Positions 8,206 through 12,864 of a stretch of 12,864 bases of DNA are shown here, in pieces (position 1 is the first letter of the stretch; every line of letters starts with the position of its first letter). The notes below the pieces were generated by a model, which saw only the letters and a list, made by a program, of their open reading frames with translations, had not been told where the DNA came from and searched no databases. The stretch is from JBBDSV01 sp040904785 (GTDB lineage Bacteria > Actinomycetota > Nitriliruptoria > Nitriliruptorales > Nitriliruptoraceae): positions 1-12,864 of the forward strand of contig JBBDSV010000004.1 in NCBI GenBank assembly GCA_040904785.1. The letters are read 5' to 3'. A program made the position numbers and the translations under genes.

Positions 8206-8288
8206 GAGTGAGAACTGTGAGCTGACGTGCCGCGCGTGGCCCGCCGCGTACAGCATGACGGAGAAGCGCAGGACAGAATGAATCGCAC
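8202..8288 (-). CDS. 28-codon leader ORF coupled to pyrR
   Basis: A GTG at 8288-8286 lies five bases after AAGGAG (8299-8294), the best ribosome-binding site in the pyr leader. The frame runs 28 codons, starting MRFILSCASPSCC and ending in a Ser/His-rich tail, and stops at TGA 8204-8202. Its last four bases, GTGA, contain the pyrR start codon. It is out of frame with pyrR, and the AAGGAG site has no start codon in the pyrR frame at a usable distance. I do not recognise the peptide. It carries Ser, Cys and Arg but no run of one amino acid that would suggest ribosome stalling. Its likely purpose is to load ribosomes and deliver them to pyrR under PyrR control. An alternative is a single-base sequencing error that splits a longer PyrR N-terminus. 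Confidence 0.6.
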   Translation of the reverse strand: MRFILSCASPSCCTRRATRGTSAHSSHS

Positions 8289-8291
8289 GAT

Positions 8292-8316
8292 GGCTCCTTC
8301 CCGGCCTCACAGGACC
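8292..8316 (-). promoter_or_regulatory. PyrR-binding RNA hairpin occluding the first ribosome-binding site of the pyr operon
   Basis: On the transcript, GGTCC (8316-8312) pairs with GGAGCC (8297-8292) around one bulged G, enclosing a 14-nt loop that begins TGTGAGGC. This matches, from memory, the conserved PyrR-binding loop pattern (TCC-N-G-N-GAGGC, then a purine stretch and AAGGA) of Bacillus and mycobacterial pyr leaders. The Shine-Dalgarno AAGGAG (8299-8294) forms part of the 3' arm, so PyrR with UMP would hide it. I find no terminator or antiterminator after it, which fits translational repression, as shown for Mycobacterium smegmatis, and not transcription attenuation. Confidence 0.8.
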
Positions 8317-8367
8317 GGTCGTTAAAGGAAGATGCGCGGGGGCCGCGACATCATCGCCGTGCCGCTG

Positions 8368-8376
8368 ACGATAGCA
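8368..8376 (-). promoter_or_regulatory. Putative pyr operon promoter, extended -10
   Basis: TGC-TATCGT reads as an extended -10 element (TGn followed by TAnnnT). No convincing -35 lies 16-18 bp upstream. A start near 8361 would give a leader of about 45 nt before the PyrR hairpin. A perfect inverted repeat, GTCGA-GGG-TCGAC (8382-8394), sits just upstream and could be an operator or chance. The call rests on weak consensus and on position between nusB and pyrR. Confidence 0.35.
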
Positions 8377-8415
8377 CGGGTGTCGAGGGTCGACGATCAC
8401 CCAACAAGAACCGGG

Positions 8416-8904
8416 CTACACCGGTGCGGTCAGGGCCCGCCGGATCGCTTCGAGAACCCCGTTTACGTAGCGACTCGAGTCGTCGGTCGACCAGGACTTG
8501 GCGAACTCGACGGCCTCGTCGATGACGACTGCCGATGGTGTCGATTCGTGCAACAGTTCGTATGTCGCCAGCCGCAAAATCGTGCGGTCAACTACCGGCA
8601 TGCGGCGGATCTGCCAACCGTGGGCGTGTGCGGCGATCTGTTCGTCGATCGCGGTCAACGTGTCCGCAACGCCGGCGACGAGGGTTTGCGTGAACCCGTC
8701 GATGTCGACGTCAATGGTTTCGTCGTTGTCACCATCGAGAACCCTCCGAGCCGCGGGCTCGGCCAGCGCTGACGCGAGGACGACCTGGGGGTCGAGGCCG
8801 CGCAAGTCGGCCTGATACAGGAGGCGCAACGCATGCGCACGCGCCTGGTGCGGATTCGTCGTGTCGGTTCGTCGTGGCGAAGACGGATCGTCGGCGTCGA
8901 CCAT
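8416..8904 (-). CDS. nusB: Transcription antitermination factor NusB
   Basis: Binds boxA RNA with NusE (ribosomal protein S10) and supports rRNA transcription antitermination. The 162-residue helical protein has the N-terminal RNA-binding segment ARAHALRLLYQADLRG at 21-36, the core IRRMPVVDRTILRLATYELL at 99-118, and VIDEAVEFAKSW followed by SSRYVNGVLEAI at 127-154. All three are characteristic of NusB. The first 18 residues are polar and probably disordered. ATG at 8904 lies one base after the efp stop, so the two are co-translated. nusB directly after efp is a conserved actinobacterial arrangement. The gene ends in TAG just before the pyr promoter region. Confidence 0.95.
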   Translation of the reverse strand: MVDADDPSSPRRTDTTNPHQARAHALRLLYQADLRGLDPQVVLASALAEPAARRVLDGDNDETIDVDIDGFTQTLVAGVADTLTAIDEQIAAHAHGWQIRRMPVVDRTILRLATYELLHESTPSAVVIDEAVEFAKSWSTDDSSRYVNGVLEAIRRALTAPV

Positions 8905-8905
8905 G

Positions 8906-9463
8906 TCAGGCCCGGGAGATGTAGTCGCCGGTTCGCGTATCGACCTTGACCTTCTCGCCGGGCTCGATGAACAGGGGCACCTGGATTTCCTTGCCCGTCG
9001 TCAATGTCGCGGGTTTCGTCGCGGACGTCGCCGTGTTTCCCGCAAAGCCAGGGTCGGTTTCGGAGATCTCGAGCGTCACTGACGCCGGCAGTTCAACGCC
9101 GACGATCCGTCCGTCGTACACCTCGATCTGCAGTTCGTCCCCCTCGACGAGATAGTTCGCGGCTTCGCCGATCGTGTGGCCAGCAGCTTCGCGTTGTTCA
9201 TAGGTGGCGGTGTCCATGAGAACGAAGTTGTCGCCCTCGCGATAGAGGAACTGGACTGTCGATCGCTCCACGATGGCCTGTTCGACGTCCTCGCCGGCAC
9301 GGAAGGTCTTCTCGACGACCTTGCCGGTTTCGACTTCTTTGAGTTTCGTGCGCACGACAGCGCCGCCCTTGCCCGGCTTGTGGTGATTCCAGTCGACGAT
9401 CTGCTGCAACTTGCCGTCGATCAGGAGGGTCATGCCGTTCTTCAGACTGTTCGTGGATACCAC
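8906..9463 (-). CDS. efp: Elongation factor P
   Basis: Enters the ribosomal E site and relieves stalling at consecutive prolines. With the GTG at 9463 the product is 185 residues, the usual length, starting MVSTNSLKNGMTLLIDGKLQ. Domain I carries the tip loop HHKPGKGGA, with Lys32 at the position that contacts the peptidyl-transferase centre and is modified in some bacteria. The C-terminus, EKVKVDTRTGDYISRA, is the classic EF-P signature for the third OB domain. The frame also allows a GTG at 9478, but that one has no ribosome-binding site, while GGAG lies seven bases before the GTG at 9463 and known EF-Ps begin there. No EpmA, EpmB or EarP modification gene is visible. The peptidase gene ends 51 bp upstream. 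Confidence 0.96.
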   Translation of the reverse strand: MVSTNSLKNGMTLLIDGKLQQIVDWNHHKPGKGGAVVRTKLKEVETGKVVEKTFRAGEDVEQAIVERSTVQFLYREGDNFVLMDTATYEQREAAGHTIGEAANYLVEGDELQIEVYDGRIVGVELPASVTLEISETDPGFAGNTATSATKPATLTTGKEIQVPLFIEPGEKVKVDTRTGDYISRA

Positions 9464-9514
9464 GTTGCGACTCCGCACGTTGGAGGCGGATGGGGCGTGA
9501 TCGCCCGCAATCCG

Positions 9515-10582
9515 TCAGAGTTCTCTCGGCAGGTCCGTGAGCACTTCGAGGCCATCGTCGAGCACCGCAATCGTGTCTTCAATGCGTACCCCGCCGATCT
9601 CCGCGAGATACACGCCGGGCTCGACGGTGAGGACCATGCCGGGCTCGATCGTAGCATGCACGCCATCGGCAACTGTTGGCCACTCGTGGACGTCGAGACC
9701 GACGCCGTGGCCCGTCGGATGCACGAATGCGTGGGCAAATCCAGCCTCGTCGATCACGGCGCGACACGCGGCGTCGACCTGTGAGATCGAGCGACCCGTG
9801 CGCACGGCATCGCGACCCGATTCTTGCGCGTGCCGGACGACTTCGTACGCGCGGTGCAACTGCGGCGACGGCTCGCCGACCGCGACCGTGCGCGTGCAGT
9901 CTGCGTGGTACCCGCCGACGACTGCGCCGCAGTCGATCGTCACCAGTTCGCGGCGTCCGATGCGGCGTTCGGTCGGCGTGTGGTGCGGGATGGCGCCGTT
10001 CGGCCCGCTTGCCACAATCGAGGGGAACGCGATCGCTTCTGCTCCGAGATCGATCATGCGCCGCTCCAGTGAGACCGCGGTCTCGCGTTCGGTGACGCCG
10101 GGGCGGAGCTCCTCCATCGTCGTCGCCAGTGCGCTGGTCGTTATCCGGCACGCTTCGCGGAGCTGTTCAATCTCGTTTGCGTCCTTGATTCGGCGCAAAC
10201 GTTCGACCATCCCCGTGGTCGCCACGATCTGTACATGGTGGGCGGCGGCACGTGTCTGCAGGCGCTGTGCCCGGTGCCAGTCGAGATGGCGAGCTTCGAC
10301 CGCCAGGCGCCGGCCAGCCACGGGCGGCAACGTCGCCATTAGTGCATCTGCGACGATCTCTACGGCGATGCCGGGTGCCTCCTGTTCCGCGCGTGCGGTG
10401 TAGCGAGGATCGGTGTAGAGACGATCAGGGCCAGCACGGTCGATAAGCACCGAGCCGTTCGAACCCGTGAAGCCGGTCAGATATCGCACGTTCGTCGGCG
10501 CCGTCACCAGAAGTGCGTCAGCGTCGCCGATCTCGGCCGCGAGCATGCTGCGCCGCCTGGCATACCCGGATTCGGGCGTCAT
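9515..10582 (-). CDS. pepQ: M24 family Xaa-Pro aminopeptidase / Xaa-Pro dipeptidase
   Basis: Dinuclear-metal cytoplasmic peptidase that cleaves bonds next to proline. The 355-residue product has a creatinase-like N-terminal domain (APTNVRYLTGFTGSNGSVLI, about 28-47) and a pita-bread catalytic domain from about 135. The five metal ligands are present: Asp217 and Asp228 (IDCGAVVGGYHADCTRT), His292 (HPTGHGVGLDVHE), Glu321 (TVEPGVYL) and Glu335 (RIEDT). Whether it prefers dipeptides (PepQ) or longer peptides (PepP) cannot be read from sequence; the symbol follows the actinobacterial pepQ-efp context. ATG at 10582 overlaps the aroQ stop by one base (TGATG); a GTG at 10585 is also possible. Its place beside EF-P links proline translation with proline peptide turnover, though this order may be only historical. 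Confidence 0.93.
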   Translation of the reverse strand: MTPESGYARRRSMLAAEIGDADALLVTAPTNVRYLTGFTGSNGSVLIDRAGPDRLYTDPRYTARAEQEAPGIAVEIVADALMATLPPVAGRRLAVEARHLDWHRAQRLQTRAAAHHVQIVATTGMVERLRRIKDANEIEQLREACRITTSALATTMEELRPGVTERETAVSLERRMIDLGAEAIAFPSIVASGPNGAIPHHTPTERRIGRRELVTIDCGAVVGGYHADCTRTVAVGEPSPQLHRAYEVVRHAQESGRDAVRTGRSISQVDAACRAVIDEAGFAHAFVHPTGHGVGLDVHEWPTVADGVHATIEPGMVLTVEPGVYLAEIGGVRIEDTIAVLDDGLEVLTDLPREL

Positions 10583-11022
10583 CACCGCCGGCGGTACAGG
10601 GCCGCTGCTGCCGTGACAGCGAGCGGATAGCCGTCGATTCCGAATCCACTGATCGACCCGTCGCAGACCGGGGCGATCACCGACGTCGTGCGGAACGACT
10701 CACGGGCGAAGACGTTTGATAGGTGGACTTCGATGGTGGGCACGTCGAGCAGTTCAAGCGCATCGCGCAGGGCGTAGCTGTAATGCGTCCACGCTCCCGC
10801 ATTGATGATGACGGCATCGGTGCCGTCGGTCCGGGCCTCGTGGATCCGACGCAAGAGCTCCGATTCGTCTTCGGTCTGCATGTCGGTCAGCGTCGCGCCG
10901 TGATCGGCAGCAGCCGACCGCGCAGCTTGGACGACATCGGCGAGTGTTGCCGTGCCATAGTGTGCCGGGTCGCGGGACCCAAGCTGCGACAAATTCGGGC
11001 CGTGCAGCAGCAGAATCTCCAC
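10582..11022 (-). CDS. aroQ: 3-dehydroquinate dehydratase, type II
   Basis: Converts 3-dehydroquinate to 3-dehydroshikimate in the shikimate pathway; type II enzymes form dodecamers. The 146-residue product has LHGPNLSQLGSRDPAHYG (6-23) with Arg17 and catalytic Tyr22, then Asn74 and His80 in INAGAWTHYSYALRDAL, Glu98 and His100 in IEVHLSN, and Arg111. These match the Mycobacterium tuberculosis enzyme by eye. One deviation is SNVFARESFR, where the family usually has SNVHARE, so Phe105 replaces a common His. The start is GTG at 11022, five bases after a perfect AGGAGG (11033-11028). The stop overlaps the next gene by one base. Confidence 0.96.
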   Translation of the reverse strand: MEILLLHGPNLSQLGSRDPAHYGTATLADVVQAARSAAADHGATLTDMQTEDESELLRRIHEARTDGTDAVIINAGAWTHYSYALRDALELLDVPTIEVHLSNVFARESFRTTSVIAPVCDGSISGFGIDGYPLAVTAAAALYRRR

Positions 11023-11027
11023 GCTGA

Positions 11028-11033
11028 CCTCCT
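11028..11033 (-). promoter_or_regulatory. Consensus Shine-Dalgarno of aroQ
   Basis: AGGAGG stands five bases before the GTG at 11022. It decides the non-ATG start of aroQ and is among the strongest ribosome-binding sites in the window. A TAGGCT about 20 bases upstream fits the loose TAnnnT -10 pattern but has no clear -35, so I do not call a separate promoter. Confidence 0.75.
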
Positions 11034-11078
11034 GTTCCGCAATTCAGCCTATGCGTGGCAGGCCCAGGGATCCGAGAA

Positions 11079-11121
11079 GGTCGGCGATGCCGTCATACGG
11101 CAGCGATCGCGGTCGCCGACC
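11079..11121 (-). terminator. Strong compound hairpin after tRNA-Leu (candidate terminator or processing structure)
   Basis: On the minus strand GGTCGGCGA (11121-11113) is perfectly complementary to TCGCCGACC (11087-11079). Inside it, TGCCGT and ACGGCA form a second 6-bp stem with the 3-base loop ATG. The two stems stack directly on one side; on the other a 10-nt bulge contains the palindrome GCGATCGC. It begins about 20 bases after the tRNA 3' end. No T-run follows (TTCTCGGA), so it is not a classic intrinsic terminator. It could stop transcription without a U-tract, protect or process the tRNA 3' end, or be a protein site. Confidence 0.4.
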
Positions 11122-11141
11122 ATCGTCGCAGCACGTTCAAT

Positions 11142-11228
11142 TGGTGCGCGAGGGGGGACTTGAACCCCCATGTCCGTGAGGACACACGGCCCTCAACCGT
11201 GCGCGTCTGCCAATTCCGCCACTCGCGC
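11142..11228 (-). tRNA. tRNA-Leu (anticodon GAG)
   Basis: A complete 87-nt cloverleaf including the encoded CCA (11144-11142). The acceptor stem pairs GCGCGAG with CTCGCGC, with discriminator A73. The anticodon stem is CACGG/CCGTG around loop TTGAGGG, giving anticodon GAG, which reads CUC and CUU. A long variable arm (TGTCC/GGACA with loop TCAC) marks a class II tRNA, as expected for leucine. The T arm is GGGGG/CCCCC around TTCAAGT. The gene lies 72 bp after the substrate-binding-protein stop, in the same direction. Confidence 0.97.
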
Positions 11229-11255
11229 GTGGCACCGGACAACCCGGCGGCGGGG

Positions 11256-11261
11256 AGCGTA
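11256..11261 (-). promoter_or_regulatory. Putative tRNA-Leu promoter -10
   Basis: TACGCT fits the actinobacterial TAnnnT -10 pattern and would start transcription roughly 20 bases before the mature tRNA. A weak TTCGCC lies 18 bp upstream as a possible -35. The rest of the 72-bp gap between the transporter gene and the tRNA shows nothing I can support, and no terminator for the transporter gene. Confidence 0.3.
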
Positions 11262-11300
11262 GCCGCTGCGATCTGGGCAGGCGAACGGGCTACGGGCACA

Positions 11301-12864
11301 TCAGGATGCTTGCGTGATGAGTTCGATGGCCGCGAAATCAACGCGTCCGAGCGGCGACCACCGCAACCCGCGCACCTCCGGACGGACGACGAGTGAGAGC
11401 TGATAGTGGAACAGCGGAATGACCGGCGCATCGGCGAGAATGGCGCGTTCCGCATCCGCGTAGCGGGCCATTCTCACACCGCGCAGTTCCGCAATCCGGG
11501 CTTCGTTGAGCAGGGCGTCGACATCCTCGTTGGCGTAACCGGTCAGATTCTCCGTCTCAGGCGACGTCGAATGAAACATCGGTTCGAGATAGCCACCGGG
11601 ATCAGGTTCGGTCGGCTCCCATCCGAGTCGGAACACAGACAGCTCCCCCGCCGCAGCTTGATCGAGGTATGTCGGCAGATCCCAGGATTCGAGCTCGACG
11701 GTCACGCCGAACGTTCGTTCGATGTCCGCGGCGATCCGTTCGGCAATCGCGGCGTGTGTCGCGCCACGATTGTGTGACAGGGTGATCGATGTGACTTCGA
11801 CCGCGGCCTCATCCCACAATTGCCGTGCGCCGATCTGGTCGAAGGCGCAATGATCACACGCGCTGCCCGTCGCACCCGGGATCGCGGGCGGAACGATCGA
11901 TCTGGCGGGCACGCGTTCGCCGGAGAACAGCTCGTCGGACATCGCCGCGCGATTGATGCTCATCGAGATCGCTCGTCGAACACGGGGGTCATCGAATGGT
12001 GGTTCGGCAACGTCGAACGCATACAGGTAGACCGCGCCGGTGAGACCGTCGAGAACGCCGCTGCCCGCGTGACCGTCGTTGGCCGCGCCGAACTGGGTGC
12101 GGGCGTCGGCGCGGCGGGATGGATCGACGTGCCCCACGTGCAGCTGGCCGCTCGACAAGTCGTTCCATTGCAGGTCGCGCCCGGTCTCATCACCGTAGAC
12201 CGAGAACAGGACCTCGTTGACCTGAGGTTCGCGCGCGTGGTCGTCGACTGCCCGCAGACGGAGGAACGATCCGCGGGCACGAGGCTCGGCCATTGCGAAG
12301 GGACCGTTGCCAATTGGCTGCTCCGCGAAGGATGCCGCATCGTCGGCAGCCTGCGGCAACGGTGCCAGTACGGGATGCGCGAGCGTGAGCAAGAATCCGG
12401 GATCAGGTTCATCGAGCTCGATTCGTATCGTTTGTTCATCCTCGACGATGACGCCGGCGAGGCCGTCGTTCGTTGCTTCGTCGGCCCCACGAATGGGTTC
12501 GAGAAGAAAGGCCCACGGCGACCGCCGAGATGCCGTTGTATCGGCGATGTCATCGAATGTGCGCTTGACGTCGCCTGCGGTGACCGGCGTTCCGTCGTGG
12601 AATTCGGCATCACGGAGCCGAAAGCGGAACGCCGTGCCCCCATCAAGGATCTCGTACGACTCTGCCGCGCCAAACATGATGCGCGAACGGTCATCGAGGC
12701 GGACGAGCGGTTCGAACAGCGCGCCGACGATGAGTTCACCCTCGCCATCGACGACGAATCGCGGATCAAGAGAGGTGGGATCGCGGTCAAGTCCGACGCG
12801 CAGTGTCCCGCCGCCTGGATCGGCGTCGGGGACGGGATCCGGTGTGGAGATCGGTGGGCGTGCC
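11301..12864 (-). CDS. Peptide/opine-type ABC transporter substrate-binding protein (family 5), start beyond window
   Basis: Extracytoplasmic solute receptor of the DppA/OppA family that captures short peptides or similar ligands for an ABC importer. The window holds the last 520 residues; the signal peptide and any lipobox are outside. The visible part opens with a Pro/Asp-rich linker, then GGGTLRVGLDRDPTSLDPR (17-35) begins the mature fold. The family signature FHDGTPVTAGDVKRTFDDI lies at about 88-106. ISMSINRAAMSDELFSGE and the later NRGATHAAIAERIAADIE segment are typical of lobe II, and the end VIPLFHYQLSLVVRPEVRGL is the usual C-terminal part. An internal ATG at 12677 is not the start, because clear homology continues upstream of it. 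Ligand cannot be inferred. No permease or ATPase gene follows; the next feature is a tRNA, so partner genes would lie upstream or elsewhere. Confidence 0.9.
   Translation of the reverse strand, partial: ARPPISTPDPVPDADPGGGTLRVGLDRDPTSLDPRFVVDGEGELIVGALFEPLVRLDDRSRIMFGAAESYEILDGGTAFRFRLRDAEFHDGTPVTAGDVKRTFDDIADTTASRRSPWAFLLEPIRGADEATNDGLAGVIVEDEQTIRIELDEPDPGFLLTLAHPVLAPLPQAADDAASFAEQPIGNGPFAMAEPRARGSFLRLRAVDDHAREPQVNEVLFSVYGDETGRDLQWNDLSSGQLHVGHVDPSRRADARTQFGAANDGHAGSGVLDGLTGAVYLYAFDVAEPPFDDPRVRRAISMSINRAAMSDELFSGERVPARSIVPPAIPGATGSACDHCAFDQIGARQLWDEAAVEVTSITLSHNRGATHAAIAERIAADIERTFGVTVELESWDLPTYLDQAAAGELSVFRLGWEPTEPDPGGYLEPMFHSTSPETENLTGYANEDVDALLNEARIAELRGVRMARYADAERAILADAPVIPLFHYQLSLVVRPEVRGLRWSPLGRVDFAAIELITQAS

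Noticed and set aside
8206..8400. A longer PyrR starting at ATG 8256 or further upstream
   Set aside because: No ribosome-binding site precedes those starts, the extra residues do not match PyrR, and the upstream part would cover the PyrR hairpin and putative promoter.
8289..8415. A Bacillus-type attenuator (terminator plus antiterminator) in the pyr leader
   Set aside because: I find no GC hairpin followed by a T-run between the PyrR loop and pyrR; the only structured element coincides with the Shine-Dalgarno.
1..12864. CRISPR arrays, insertion sequences, transposases, phage genes or toxin-antitoxin pairs
   Set aside because: No regularly spaced repeats, terminal inverted repeats with a transposase, or such proteins were seen; the window is ordinary core chromosome apart from the pyr control region.

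Overview
The window is a dense stretch of bacterial chromosome, GC-rich (roughly 60-65% by eye), in which every gene I can support lies on the minus strand, so transcription runs from high to low coordinates. Gene content and order (aroQ, Xaa-Pro peptidase, efp, nusB, then pyrR-pyrB-pyrC-carA-carB-pyrK), frequent GTG starts and a mycobacterial-type PyrR leader point to an actinobacterium. The NAD-linked dihydroorotate dehydrogenase subunit PyrK, instead of the quinone-linked enzyme of mycobacteria, makes a deep branch such as Acidimicrobiia my best guess. That placement is inference, not proof.

Layout in transcription order: (1) 12864-11301, the C-terminal 520 residues of a peptide/opine-type ABC transporter substrate-binding protein whose start lies beyond the window. 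(2) 11228-11142, a tRNA-Leu(GAG) with encoded CCA, followed by a strong hairpin at 11121-11079. (3) 11022-8416, a housekeeping cluster: type II dehydroquinase (aroQ), M24 Xaa-Pro peptidase, elongation factor P and NusB. The aroQ/peptidase and efp/nusB junctions are almost or fully overlapping. (4) 8415-8206, the control region of the pyrimidine operon, with a putative extended -10, a PyrR-binding RNA hairpin that contains a Shine-Dalgarno sequence, and a 28-codon leader ORF. (5) 8205-64, pyrR, pyrB, pyrC, carA, carB and pyrK, with a further open frame running off the left edge.

The biosynthetic genes encode UMP synthesis up to dihydroorotate oxidation: CarA/CarB make carbamoyl phosphate, PyrB joins it to aspartate, PyrC closes the ring, and PyrK would pass electrons from dihydroorotate dehydrogenase to NAD. 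The catalytic PyrD subunit is not visible.

The most interesting part is the regulatory head of the operon. The only good ribosome-binding site there sits inside the PyrR-binding hairpin and serves a small leader ORF, not pyrR itself. The leader stop codon overlaps the pyrR start as GTGA, and pyrR has no ribosome-binding site of its own. The next four junctions also overlap (ATGA, ATGA, ATGA, TAATG). This reads as a translational switch in which PyrR with UMP blocks one ribosome entry point and the effect passes down five genes by coupling. Only pyrK has a gap and its own strong ribosome-binding site. PyrR-dependent translational repression is known from Mycobacterium smegmatis; the leader-ORF relay is what deserves a second look here.
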